Positions 9,222 to 19,620 of a DNA stretch of 64,000 nucleotides are shown in pieces. How positions within the stretch are numbered: the stretch's first letter is position 1; each line of letters begins with the position of its first letter. Location of the stretch: positions 93,211,108-93,275,107 of the forward strand of contig OY757023.1 in assembly GCA_963580285.1 (NCBI GenBank). Direction: 5' to 3'. This DNA is from Lucinisca nassula. Taxonomy: Eukaryota > Mollusca > Bivalvia > Lucinida > Lucinidae. Made by a program: the position numbers and the translations under genes. Under the pieces are notes generated by a model that ran no database searches, was not told the DNA's origin, and was given only the letters and a program-made list of their open reading frames with translations.

Positions 9222-9392
9222 CATCACGAAAACACGCCTATATAATTTTGTCTCCCTTGAACCCCACTTTTATATTGTAAAACTGGGGTTTCCGGGGGTA
9301 ATAAGAAAAATATCACAATTATTCATCATAATATTTTTATTTTTTGGCGATAAAGGTGGCAATGTTTTTTGTATAGGCGTGTTTCCGTGATG
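9222..9392 (+). mobile_element. Family P MITE lacking the hairpin core
   Basis: The TIRs are CATCACGAAAACACGCCTAT and ATAGGCGTGTTTCCGTGATG. The internal GAACCCCACTTTTATA and ACTGGGGTTTCCGGGGGTA match other P copies. Where those carry the CCTCGATGAGG hairpin plus TTATTTCTGCTC arms, this copy has only TAATAAGAAAAAT. Confidence 0.8.
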
Positions 9393-9462
9393 TATTACGT
9401 GGTAAAAACACAAAGGAAAAATTACGGTCAGATGATAATAAATGTATGGACAGCTTATTACA

Positions 9463-9530
9463 CTCCGGAACTTTGGAACGCAGAGAGGACAACCGATAAC
9501 TGGTCGTAAATTGCATATTTAAAGATTATA
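9463..9530. repeat. Left copy of a ~67-bp direct duplication
   Basis: CGGAACTTTGGAACGCAGAG through GCATATTTAAAG is repeated at 9797-9864 with few changes. The two copies flank the MITE at 9562-9795. Confidence 0.85.
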
Positions 9531-9561
9531 CAAGTGGTTAAAGTGATAAATAGAATACCTG

Positions 9562-9795
9562 GGGCCAGTTGTTCAAAACTAACGACGTTGTTAGTTAACG
9601 TATCGTTAAAATTTTGATCATTAAATATGGCAAATATGCAGAATATTTTGCTGAAAAAATGGAAGCAAAAGCTGCTCATATTTGTCAGCAAAAAAAAAAA
9701 AAACAACAAAATTTTCGATATTGTACTTGCTAGAAGAGTTAACAATATGACCACTAACGAGCTCGTTAAGCTAACGATGCTTAAACAACTGGCCC
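9562..9795. mobile_element. MITE with GGGCCAGTTGTTCAAA TIRs
   Basis: Left GGGCCAGTTGTTCAAAAC and right TAAACAACTGGCCC are inverted repeats. CTG and CAG flank the ends. A second copy at 46146-46387 shows the full internal palindrome; here half of that palindrome appears deleted. Harbinger-type ancestry is possible because of the 3-bp target, but is not shown. Confidence 0.75.
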
Positions 9796-9796
9796 C

Positions 9797-9864
9797 AGAA
9801 CTTTGCAACGCACAGAGGACAACCGATAACTGGTCGTAAATTGCATATTTAAAGAGTATACATA
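9797..9864. repeat. Right copy of the ~67-bp direct duplication
   Basis: It matches 9463-9530 across CAGAGGACAACCGATAACTG and GGTCGTAAATTGCATATTTA. The sequence between the copies is the MITE plus about 30 bp of unique DNA. Confidence 0.85.
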
Positions 9865-10200
9865 GAGGGTCTTACATGAGTGCTCATGTATTATTGAATT
9901 TATTAAACGAGTTGAGGAAAACGAGTTTTTTTTTTCAATGAGTTTAATAAATTCAACAATAAATGAGCACGAATGCAAGATTCTATTTATCATATGACAT
10001 TTATAACGCATTTTATTAACGGTTTGTTACAAAATTGTCAATATTCCGCATTAGTAAACGCGACGTCGTTAAGGGCGTCGTACGTGTAACGTTACGGGGT
10101 GTATCTACCTAATTTGCATATTTAATCCACTGGTGGATTATCAAATTTATTACATGGCGTCTCAGACGCGACGTCATATGATAAAAGGGGTTAAACTGAA
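9865..10200 (-). mobile_element. Family N foldback element
   Basis: It begins with an inverted repeat around GAATTTATTAAACGAGTTGA and its partner. TTTATCATATGAC (9986-9998) and GACGTCATATGATAAAA (about 10169-10185) then bound a second segment containing AACGCGACGTCGTTAAGG. It is colinear, on the opposite strand, with copies at 27838-28155, 43637-44005 and 47995-48255. Confidence 0.7.
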
Positions 10201-10204
10201 AAAT

Positions 10205-10340
10205 AGAATACCAGATTTTTGTCATTTGATATCAAGTTTATCCGGCTCGGCTTCGAGAACGATTGTAGAATCGTTCAGGAATCCTCGCGATTCTAAAAGT
10301 GTTCTCGAAGCCTAGCCTAATACACTTCATATCAAAGGAC
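10205..10340. mobile_element. Family M-related hairpin fragment
   Basis: TTTGATATCAAGTTTATCCG and GGCTTCGAGAACG are matched inverted by TGTTCTCGAAGCC and CTTCATATCAAAGG. It corresponds to the left end of the copy at 7062. Confidence 0.55.
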
Positions 10341-10559
10341 ACGAACCTCTGTTGTGCTTCTTCTTCTTTGATTAAATGCATGCTTCATTTTAATTTTAGT
10401 CATACAATAAACATCAATTTCTGCATTCGCAGCATCCGTCCGAGCTTTATTGTGTCAATTAACTGTGCATATATGATTGGAAATTTGATACAGAAAAGAC
10501 ACCTCAACTAAATGTATGAAACCAATAACAATAAAAATAAAACAGCTTAGCCCACAAGA

Positions 10560-11110
10560 GCCTGTCCAGCACAATAAAATAGAAGTGAAGGCAATAATCA
10601 GGAATCGATACAATTAACCCACAGCTCCCATCAGAGACACCAAAGGGACAGAAATACATACATGAAACAACTAGACCCTAATGGAAACATCAATACCAGA
10701 AAGCCAAAAGGACAGTTACTTTCCCGCAGAATGGCTAGTTGGTTATTCAAAACAAAATAATATAAGCGATATACACTCTTAATATCAAGCCATAACAAAA
10801 ATAAACCATGGTAGAAGAACCGCATTGGAACGGTCAATTAAACAATTTAAATCGATTTTACGTGTCCACAATCCTCGCCCCTTACTTCCGTCGCGATTTA
10901 GACATATAATTTGTTCAGCGCGCATGGCCTCCTAACTCATCAGTGCAACATCTTCGTGAACACAAAAATCAAACAAACACAGAGATGAAACAACGGTGAG
11001 GACTCGACAGCAAGAAACCACTGAAATGCTGGAGCAAAAGAAAACCAACAAGTAGACTCCAATGGGCCCGACCAGAGATAGAGCATCAGGCACTGAGCAG
11101 CATTACATAA
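10560..11110 (-). mobile_element. Penelope-like element 3' region
   Basis: This ~550-bp non-coding region follows the minus-strand ORF directly. It is colinear with 51386-51955, 22435-22998 and 34547-34930. Shared blocks include GGATTGTGGACACGTAAAA, CTAATGGAAACATCAATACC (read on +) and AGGAATCGATACAATTAACC. Confidence 0.8.
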
Positions 11111-12311
11111 AATTAGATACTCTCTAATTCTCAGTTAGCCTTTACGCTGGAACCGTCATAGAATCTGAGGCCTGAACCACCGGCGTGCAATTAAAGAGGG
11201 AAGCATAGTTGTCAACAGTGATTGGGTTAACTACCATACATGCAGTCAGCCGTATAACATTTATGTTGTACCCTATCTTTTTATATCGAATAATGATTTT
11301 ACGAAATTGGGTGCTGAAGTCACTGCATTTATATATTTTTCTAAATTTGTATAGTAAGTCACCAAAAAAATTCGGAATGTGATAGACCTTGTCACTGAAG
11401 AGATTTAAGTCCAACATTAAATTTTGAAATTAAATCGGAATGACGTATATAAAATTTTTAAAATGCTTTGCGTAGTTTATGATATAAGAAGTTTAGCAGT
11501 TAACAAATTATTACGGGTTTGAAGTCAGTTACTTGACTAGACACTCTGGCAAAACGAATTAATTGCGAAATATAAAGTTAACGCCATAGGTTGGTGCACG
11601 AGGAACATCACCATCCAAGAAAGGAAAATTTACAATCTTAAAATCAAAATCATCGCGTTTCTCATAGATTTTGCAAGAAACAAACCCATCTGCAGTAGAC
11701 AGATATAAATCCAAAAACGGGGGCTCGGTATCAGAAGAATTTGCTTTATTTAACTGAAGTTCCTGGGGATAAATTTGACTGATCAAACCATCGAAATAGG
11801 ATTGTCAATATTTAGTAAATCATCCAAATATCTAGGAGTCGAGCTAAAGGCTTTAATGATTTCAGATTGGTTTTCAACGGGAAGGGACATCATGAAGTCT
11901 CTTTCATAACAAAACAAGAACAGATCAACCACAATGGGTGCGCAATTCGTACCCATCGGAATACCCACAATTTGTCTGAATAACTTAGTACCAAATTTTA
12001 TGTAAATATTGTCAGGTAGAAAGGTGAGAGCTTCACACACTTTCTGACATGACCATAAAGTATAACTTTTATGCTCTTCAGAAGTGAAAAAAGCATTTCT
12101 TACATTACACGCAAGATACAGGGAGTCTACCCCATGAAATGTCAATTCAATTAAATCATTAAGTTTTTCTTTTGTAAGAGTATGAGGAAGTGTAGTGTAA
12201 AGGGTGGAAAAATCATAAGTAGACAGACTTGAAGCACGAAAACCCGTCTGGATTTCAATTTATTTAAACTCACGTTAGAATGTTTTATACTAACAAATTT
12301 CTACCTGATCT

Positions 12312-12645
12312 TTCAAAAACCCCATATTTTCCAGTTCTGTGGTGTAATCCTTGCTCCCAAAGGATAACCCTTTCTAGAACATATTTGACGTCACTACAGC
12401 TGGTGTCTGAGAATGTCTGGCGGCCGTAAAAAGTCTCTCTGCCCTACATCATAGTGTACTTTATATTATCTTGTCCTTTGGGATCATTGATTCCATTGTG
12501 GAATTTTGGAAAAAAAAATGAGGGTCACTGATGAGGCCTAAATGGCCGAAACTAGCTAGTTTGGCACAGAAAATTTGAAACTCCATATTCTCCAGTTCTG
12601 TGGCGTAGTCCTTGCTTCCAAAGGATAACCCTTTCTAGAACATAT
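12312..12645 (+). mobile_element. Retrozyme-like insert with 261-bp period
   Basis: The sequence from CCATATTTTCCAGTTCTGTG through TAACCCTTTCTAGAACATAT (12312-12384) recurs at 12574-12645, so the insert is about 1.3 units of a 261-bp repeat. One hammerhead core lies just before the second copy. It interrupts the reverse transcriptase between ..IRYCDR and ERSGRN. Animal retrozymes are short tandem units with type I hammerheads, reported in bivalves among other animals. This fits that plan in opposite orientation to the Penelope ORF. No target duplication is clear. Confidence 0.7.
12522..12567 (+). ncRNA. Hammerhead ribozyme core (type I-like)
   Basis: CTGATGA (12528-12534) is followed by stem II GGCC-TAAAT-GGCC (12535-12547), then GAAA (12548-12551). 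A very short stem III follows: A12551 pairs T12560 and C12552 pairs G12559, with a further T-A pair. The predicted cleavage site is after T12561 (GTT). Stem I pairs GGTCA (12523-12527) with TGGCA (12562-12566) by A-T, C-G, T-G and G-C, with one mismatch further out. All invariant core bases are present. Self-cleavage is inferred, not shown. Confidence 0.8.
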
Positions 12646-13061
12646 CTGTCGCAATATCTAATCACTTGTTTTTGATGGCAGTAAAACATGAAGTTAATAA
12701 TTTGGAGAGTTCAGTGGTGGTACAAGTGCTTGTATTTGCGATAAACCGTGCTTTGTACGGTCTTTTATGAAGTTTAGGCAACCAATATAACGTTGGAAGA
12801 TTGTCTTGGCCTTCTGTAGCACATACAGCACACTGGGTTACTGAGTGGCAAATGTGGTAATCAACTAAAGCCGTCTCTACAGCCAAAGGCTGCAGTTCAT
12901 AGGCCTTAGTACCACCAAGTTCTTGCTGAAGAGTGTTATCATAGTGTTAACTTGTTAACCCTTCTCTTGCTGAATATTCATTTAAGGCACACCCATTTCT
13001 GTCTATCAACCAATCAGATTACTTGATGTAATTTATTGCTACAAATTCATACACTGAATGC

Positions 13062-13127
13062 CAAACAGTGTAGATCCTGATCAGATGGCTTCTGAAGAAG
13101 CCATCTGATCTGGATCTACACTGTTTG
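13062..13127. repeat. AAACAGTG foldback hairpin
   Basis: CAAACAGTGTAGATCCTGAT and CAGATGGCTTC are matched inverted by GAAGCCATCTG and TGGATCTACACTGTTTG, a 66-nt near-perfect dyad. Relatives occur at about 26978, 48305, 48810 and 61460. Confidence 0.85.
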
Positions 13128-13174
13128 CAAAGATAGGGGTTGTCGTGAACAGCAAGATAAGGGTTAAACTTGTC

Positions 13175-13290
13175 AGTGCAAATGCTTGTGTTTCTTTCCC
13201 TTTGGTGTCACTGCTGGGAGCTGTGGGTTAGTTCTATCGATTCCTGGTCATTGCCTTCACTTCTATTCTATTCTCGTTCCATGACTAAGT
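13175..13290 (+). mobile_element. Penelope-like 3' tail, terminal fragment
   Basis: TTTCTTTCCCTTTGGTGTCA, GAGCTGTGGGTTAG and TCGATTCCTGGTCATTGCC match the last ~110 bp of the Penelope 3' region. It is strongly 5'-truncated. Confidence 0.75.
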
Positions 13291-13378
13291 GATTTTTTAT
13301 TTTCAGTAAAATGTTACATTGGTCCACATGTGCCACAACAAACAAACAACTGACGTTTTGACAAATCAGCTAGATGAT

Positions 13379-13620
13379 CTATCTGTCTGTCCGTCTATCC
13401 GCCTGCCCGCCCGCCCGCCCGCCCCAACCAACCATCCATCCATTCATCCATCATCATTCCATCCATCCATCCATCCAGCCATCCATCCATCCATCCATCC
13501 ATCCATCCATCCATCCATCCATCCATCTACCCATCATCATTCCATCCATCCATCCATCCATCCATCCATCCATTCATTCATCCATCCATCCATCCATCCT
13601 TCCATCCATCCATCCATCAA
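13379..13620. repeat. (CATC)n microsatellite, ~240 bp
   Basis: Imperfect CATC/CCAT tetranucleotides with a CCCG-rich start. Because there are no stops, two frames stay open (IHPS-type repeats), but neither is a gene. Confidence 0.95.
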
Positions 13621-13751
13621 TCAGCATCAGGGATTACGTGCAGATGCGCGTCTGTGCGATGTTAGTAAATGTATTGTTAAAAATAAAAAAAAATCCCTTA
13701 AGGCATATTAACACAGGTGAAATAAAGGTGACAGAGTTAAAATGTTAAAAG

Positions 13752-14768
13752 TCAGAAGTAAACTGACTGTGCATATTGAAAGGTTAAAAACAACGCGCTG
13801 GCATTTAAGACAATTGGGTATGAGATTTTGAGGGGTCTCCTAGGGTGCAGTACGTACGGTGGAAGGCCAACAGCTACAAGACCATAGTCGATCTTGTAAA
13901 ACAGACGTAGTCGGGAGTCGGATCTTCTTTGCGCAAGCGATTTCCAGCCAAGGGATTGGAGCATCTCTGTGACACTTGCATAGGGTGAATAGTTATGAAG
14001 TGTCCACCTGGCAGCTCGACGCTGCACCATCTCAATTTCATCAATGCTAAGTTTGGTGTAAGGGCTCCAACCTGGGGAGGAGTATTCCACCAAAGGACGG
14101 ACCAGAGTCCTGTATGTCATTTCACTTAAAGTTGGGTTTTGGGCTCTAATAATTCCCATCAGGAAGCCCAATGACCGACTTGTTGAAGTGGTTATGTTCT
14201 GTATATGTTTGTTGAAGTACATCCAGCCTAGAATACAGTAAAATTCCTATATTAAGACCACCTTTGGGACTGTTCAAAAGTGGTCTTTAAGACCACTTTT
14301 GAACAGTCCCAAAGGTGGTCCCTGATCCGAGGACACTATGAGCAGTAAACACAAAGAAGAAATATTAAGTGCAACCTTCAAAATAAGCTTTTTAAAGCAG
14401 AATTATTCTCAATTTTAGGTGGTCTTAATAGCGGAATTTTACTGTTCTTGGAACTCGGAACTGATTCCAAACGCTGGTCGTGTAAGTAGTACTGTACTGA
14501 CTTTCGACTGGAGTTCTAGCTCTTGTTAGGTCTATGACAAGGCATTTGTTGGATTGAACTCCATGTCCGACTGAAGTTCCCATCTATGGAGTAGGAGCTC
14601 TGCATCTTCCAGGCTGGATACTGCCAAGTAGATGGATGTGTCATCAGCAAACAACCGTACCTTAGATTTCGTCTTTTCGGCTTTTCGGCATAATTTGTTC
14701 CACTGCGTCTGAATACTTTTTGGCTTGTCATGTAGCTGAATTGTCACAATCTGAACGCAGGTGAACAT
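13752..14768 (-). pseudogene. LINE (Jockey/CR1/L2 group) reverse transcriptase relic
   Basis: On the minus strand, 14768-14532 encodes RT motif C in VRLFADDTSIYLAVSS and then DMEFNP. After a MITE (14237-14453), 14222-13752 encodes the C-terminal region with SRSLGFL, TYRTLVRPLVEYSSPGWSPY, QRRAARW and LQSLGWKSLAQRR. These are standard for non-LTR retrotransposons of this group. The N-terminal half of the RT and the endonuclease are missing, and there is a frameshift between QSDMEFNP and the next part. The relic is inactive. Confidence 0.88.
14237..14453. mobile_element. pogo-like MITE (CAGTAAAATTCC ends) in the LINE
   Basis: The ends are ACAGTAAAATTCC and GGAATTTTACTGT, with further inverted repeats TTAAGACCACCT and AGGTGGTCTTAA. 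A long hairpin (GGGACTGTTCAAAAGTGGTC and inverse) lies near the left. It splits the LINE relic just before its FNKHIQN motif. CAGT ends suggest a pogo/Tc1-mariner origin. A second copy is at 28590-28785. Confidence 0.8.
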
Positions 14769-14934
14769 TTATTAGGGATGGCATGATAACAAGAGGCCAA
14801 TGTCGTTACAGTATATGCAGGAAGAAGGCTACATGGCTGAACTTTTGTGGTATATACATTGGTTATTAGGCAATATGAAATCTGAATGACATATGCTATG
14901 CAAATAATGCCTTTCAGATTTACCGCTATTTCTC

Positions 14935-15540
14935 AAAATGACCGCCAAAATGAAGGAAGAATCAAGATGTGTTTGTGAAACACGAACATGTCTTTGTACC
15001 AAGGTCAATTTTTCCTTTAAAGTAGGACACAGGTCAAGGTCACGGGTCAAGATGTTTTGCATGAGTAGGAAGCCTTTGCAACAAGGCAACCACATGCCGA
15101 AGGCTCTATCTGAAGCGGTTGAAAAGTTATGACCAATGTTGGATAAGAGCGCTGACTCTTAATCATTAGGTCTCTCACCGCTGTGGGTTCGAGCCTGGCT
15201 CGGGTCACATGTGAGACACCAAGTTCTGCAACGGAAGGTCAGGTGGTTTTTGTCCGGGGTACTCCGGTTTTCGCCAACCTCTGATTAACGATCGGCTCGA
15301 TATGAGTGAAATAATCTTGAAAGGGCCGTAAATCCAAAAAAAAAAAAAAAAAAAAAAAAATGACCAATGTTAATGTTGTCTTTAAAGTAGGTCACAGGTC
15401 AAGGTTAAGTTCACAAGCCAAAATGCTTTGTGTGAATAGGAAGCCATTGTCGCAAGAAACATGCATGCCAAATATGGAGGGATGTTAGGAAAGTTGTAGA
15501 ATTTTGTTATATCTCTGATAAATGAATCTAATTTACGTGA
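14935..15540 (+). repeat. Two diverged AGGTCA-rich repeat units split by a SINE
   Basis: TAGGACACAGGTCAAGGTCAC with GGTCAAGATGTTTTGCATGA (about 15025-15075) recurs as TAGGTCACAGGTCAAGG with GCCAAAATGCTTTGTGTGA (about 15385-15435). The RUDI-type SINE (15141-15360) lies between. This resembles a two-unit remnant of the minisatellite elements described elsewhere; its termini are not found. Confidence 0.55.
15141..15360 (+). mobile_element. RUDI-type V-SINE, 5'-truncated, with target duplication
   Basis: It begins inside the tRNA-like head (GGATAAGAGCGCTGACTC), keeps the B box GGTTCGAGCC and the V-domain block (TACTCCGGTTTTCGCC), and ends CTTGAAAGGGCCGTAAATCC plus a ~26-base A tail. TGACCAATGTT occurs immediately before (15130-15140) and after (15361-15371), a clean 11-bp target duplication. 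The duplication and A tail imply a fairly recent insertion. Confidence 0.92.
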
Positions 15541-15671
15541 AAAGTAATATGCACGAACCTTTACTTATCCTAAAGTATTTGTAAAGACTAAAACAAAACC
15601 GACCACGGAAACCAAATATACGAGTTGCCATAGCAACTTCATTATGAGTAAACGGAGCAGCCAGATAATAA

Positions 15672-16020
15672 CAGTAGAACTTCGATGGCTCGAACACCGA
15701 TGGCTCGTTTACCATGGCTGGGTCGAACTCCTACTTGAGCCCCTAGGGAAATCCTCATGATAAGAAATGATGGGGATGATTGAAGAGATTTTAGTCTTTT
15801 ATCCTGCAAATGTATGCTGTGTGTACTTATTAGAATCGCCTCGATGAGGCGATTCTAATGAGTACACACAGCATACATTTTCATTATAGAACACCGAAAA
15901 GATGTCAAAATGTATCTCGTTATGCCTCCTGACAGTAACCGCATTGGCTCGAACTACCGCTGTCTAGAACAGATTTTCGAGGTCCCAAAGGTGTTCGAGC
16001 CATTGAAGTTTGACTTTACT
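15672..16020. mobile_element. pogo-like foldback element (family Q) with hairpin core
   Basis: The left end CAGTAGAACTTCGATGGCTC and the right end GAGCCATTGAAGTTTGAC are inverted repeats. Its centre carries TGTATGCTGTGTGTACT..TTAGAATCGCCTCGATGAGG and the full inverse arm. The CAGT end and size suggest a non-autonomous pogo/Tigger-type element. A right-truncated copy is at 61129-61362. Confidence 0.8.
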
Positions 16021-16446
16021 ATTTTCTTTTCAACATGTTTTTGAAGAAATAAACTTAATTTCCGACTGTTTGCTCAACGTCGAAAATGCACGGAAACGTT
16101 AAGCGTTAACTCGACGTCACGACGTTATTTTCAAAAAATTTCTAAACAACTCGTTCTTCCGGAAGAAAACTATAGCGTATTTGTTATCTTGCTGTGGCAG
16201 CACCAGACCTGTTTCATGTTTTTGAAACAGTTTTCATTCACCCATAATTAAAATAACTGAATTTCATTTTAATACATGATCAGTTTGTAGACCATGACAT
16301 CTGCGGATGAGTTTACAACGCTTTGGCCAACTGCAAAGTACACAGTTGATAAGCGGCTGTTCCCGTTTGTTCCACTCGTCCAAAAGAGCATGTTTTAGAC
16401 CATGAAGATTTCGAACTTTTCGCTTTTGCTATCGTTTTTAATTAAG

Positions 16447-16615
16447 AAATAGATCAGCTCTAGCTGTGATTTGTTGAGTAATAAATCACAGTTTGGAGGT
16501 CAGTTGTAAAGTAGACAAATCACAAGCGCGTAGCGCGCGTGATTTGTCTACTTACAACTGACCGACAAACTGTGATTTATTACTCAACAAATCACAAACT
16601 ATAGCTGATCTATTT
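16447..16615. repeat. 169-bp near-perfect palindrome
   Basis: AAATAGATCAGCT..GTGATTTGTTGAGTAATAAA and further bases are matched inverted to the other end, with the centre at GCGCGTAGCGCGC. The arms are about 80 nt with only a few mismatches. Confidence 0.88.
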
Positions 16616-16619
16616 CGAT

Positions 16620-17756
16620 TCTAACAGCCTGAAAATCGGCAATAATGCTGTTGTTGCCTTCAAAATCTCACATCTTTTCGCCATTGTTAGAAGAAATCCC
16701 GCTAAAATTATCGACTGAAACACATTCATTTATATCCGTTTCTAACAGTAGCGAATCTCAGAGGCCGGCGTAGGTAGATTTAAAACATTTTTCTCGTGCC
16801 AAAATTCGATGGGACTATAATTCAAAGATGAAAATGCCTGTCGAGTCTGAATTTCATGCTTTTGACACAGCCTGTTTGATAAAATTCACCTTTGAAAAAT
16901 AGACAGATATGAAACTTTGTGGGCATTTCTTTCCGATGAAATACAAAACAAACACGATTCTCAGCAAAAAGTGTATATATCAGAATCAGAATGACATTCA
17001 TACACGTCAAATGACATTCATACACCAAACATTTCACGTTTACCGCATATAAAAATGCGGTAAACGTGAAAGAAATCTGGGTCGTTTCAGTGGGTTCAGA
17101 AAAGACAAAAATTAATATATTTAGCGATAAACTGGAAATTTTTCACCGTAATCATTAAATCGGAAATTGAATAATCTGCAACTGAGTTAAATTTCAGGAA
17201 AATCTATGTCTGACCATTTTTTTATTCCAAAAAAACTAAACTAGTTCCGGTCGTTGAACAGGAACAAAAGCCATCCAACATGGCTGTAAACACAGGAAAA
17301 TAATGAGACGAAAGGACTAACCCTGAAGTATTTCCCCAGCTACTGATTTGTTTACCCCGCCTGCAGTTCATCAGGTTTCAACGGCAATTCTGAACTCCAA
17401 TACACACACGATGTTTAATTTATTTTCCATTTAAGTCAAAAATAGCCTCGAAGACCCTGCCAATAGTTGCATTTCCATGCCATAATAGGTGTATTGCCAA
17501 CAACAACAACAAAAACATGTGACGTATACATTTGTACTGACGTCATATACGAAAAACCAATACTACCTTATAATACCCATCTAATAATCAAGGTCAACTA
17601 ACAATATAGACTAACAATGTAGACAAAATGAGCACCTTACCCTGTTAATTGCCATTTCACGCGCAGCCTCAGTTTGAACTTAGCCCATCCACCTCGAAGC
17701 ATTTCCATCACGTTTACTTAATGATACTTTATTTTAGTTGTCACTGCTGCTCAATC
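16620..17756. other. No gene; one perfect hairpin
   Basis: AT-rich, non-repetitive-looking sequence. TTTCACGTTTACCGCAT (17032-17048) pairs perfectly with ATGCGGTAAACGTGAAA (17055-17071). CTGACCATTTTTTTATTCC at about 17212 recurs at about 21871, showing a distant dispersed repeat. Confidence 0.5.
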
Positions 17757-17758
17757 AT

Positions 17759-17798
<40 letters not shown>

Positions 17799-17817
17799 GA
17801 TAGAGATAGAGAGAGAG
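17757..17817. repeat. (GA)n/(GATA-GA)n microsatellite
   Basis: GA units pass into GATAGA units. It is a simple repeat without gene content. Confidence 0.95.
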
Positions 17818-17867
17818 AGCCAAAAAATCATGTAGCATAGCATTTCGGGACATCATTGTCGGCCCGA

Positions 17868-18170
<303 letters not shown>

Positions 18171-18284
18171 GGCACTCTCCGCAAGAAAGAGATACCTGGG
18201 TCTAAAATTGGAACCACAAAAGTCGCGCGGTGGAGAATGCTCCTAGAAACCGACCGAAAGTGGATAATTTATTTTCATTCGCAG

Positions 18285-19618
18285 TGCTCAGCTATGGTGG
18301 CATGTAGCTGCCATCGAGATGCGAGATATTAAGTATACTTATTATACAGATAAAACAACAAAAGTACCATTAATTCTACATAATTTTCTTGTTCATTGAG
18401 ATATTTTAAGTCTACATGAAATATGTTCTCTTATATTTAGTCGACATAAAATATGTCGTCTTATATTTCTGTCATTTTTATCTAAATTTTTGCTAAAAAA
18501 TAGTGAGATAGTGCTTTAATATGACATACAAAAACTTGATAAAAATAGCTTATAAGGCGCCTTGCGGAACCGGCAAGTCGACTTATTTTAAAAACGACAC
18601 TTTATTTATATATATTTTTTAGTTCACTACAAAGTCGTCTCAGTGCTTTAAACTGACATTACAATAAACCGTGTAGCATTTAAGGAGTATAAAAGCCGGT
18701 ATTAGGTCGCCGTTAAATTAGAGAATGTAACAGAATAGAAAAGATTATTTAAGTATGGGTTAAAGGCAAATCTTCAGAATAACAGAATACGTTCAGAAAT
18801 GGAGACCTTATGAGTTGATTATACTACGTCCTCGTTGCACCCAACAAAAGTATAAAGACTCTTAAGCCACAGCTCCACTTTCACGCCTTGAGCATTAGCT
18901 TTTATTCAGGAAATAGATTCGTGCTGGTAGTGACTAGTTGCTTAATATATATCTGGCAGGAGGTTTCGTAAAAGTGAAAAGAACACGACGCACGCGAGCG
19001 ATCTATGCACTAACGACTGACCGACAGACAACACGGTATTTCTAAAAGTTTTATTGTATGAAATACAAGTTCATAATATGGGTGTGACATTTTCGAAAGT
19101 TAAGTATATGAATGGGTCCCTTTTTTCAGAGTACAAGTATATGACTGGGGTATGTTTTCAAAATCCTGTCCGCTCACCCATACCAAATGGCCCTTAATTC
19201 CCCCACCCCCACACGAGGCTTCAACTCAGGGTTTGTATCTGACATATTAAAACACGCTCGTTTTCCATGTGACAACTAGACGTGAAGCGGTCATAGATAT
19301 TCGGAATTTACCTCGTGGTAACTTAAAAAACCTAAGTCGACATACCCTATCCTGATGTCATTATAAAGCAATAATCACAAAAATTACAACGAGTTTACGT
19401 CAACATAGTAAGTAACACTTCGTTGTAAAAATATCAATGAACTGGGTGTCATTGTAAAGCAGTTTCTGAGCTAGTTAATGAAAATCGAGATATTTTTTTA
19501 TCATAACGATAAACAAACCAAATATGTCGCCTTACACTGGTATGTCAGCATAAAATACATCGACTTATTAAGTAGGATCTCGCATCTCGATGGCAACTAC
19601 ATGCCACCATACTCAGCA
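18285..19618. mobile_element. 1.33-kb element with 42-bp TIRs, non-coding
   Basis: TGCTCAGCTATGGTGGCATG through CATCGAGATGCGAGAT (18285-18327) is repeated inverted at 19577-19618 with three or four differences. The interior has no convincing open frame and holds short direct repeats of GACATAAAATATGTCGTC. This is a non-autonomous DNA transposon or a decayed one. No target duplication is evident. Confidence 0.75.
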
Positions 19619-19620
19619 AG

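Larger units (their letters stand above)
11140..12940 (-). pseudogene. Penelope-like reverse transcriptase, broken
   Basis: This is the reverse transcriptase of a Penelope-like retroelement, decayed by frameshifts and an insert. From the N-terminal side on the minus strand it shows LYWLPKLHKRPYKARFI (about 12800), the insert at 12312-12645, motif A STYDFSTLYTTLPH (about 12210), motif B GIPMGTNCAP (about 11960) and the catalytic RYLDDLLNI (about 11830). A C-terminal part ending NPITVDNYASLFNC follows (about 11190). Two reading-frame breaks separate the RT core from LQLNKANSSDTEPPFLDLYL and from the C-terminal part. A relative at 50340-51385 is colinear. I see no GIY-YIG domain, either because it lies upstream and is lost or because this lineage places it elsewhere. 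It cannot encode an active enzyme as it stands. Confidence 0.9.

Noticed and set aside
13319..13748. Two overlapping open frames of 124-130 codons with IHPS repeats
   Set aside because: They are translations of the CATC microsatellite in two frames, with no other protein feature.
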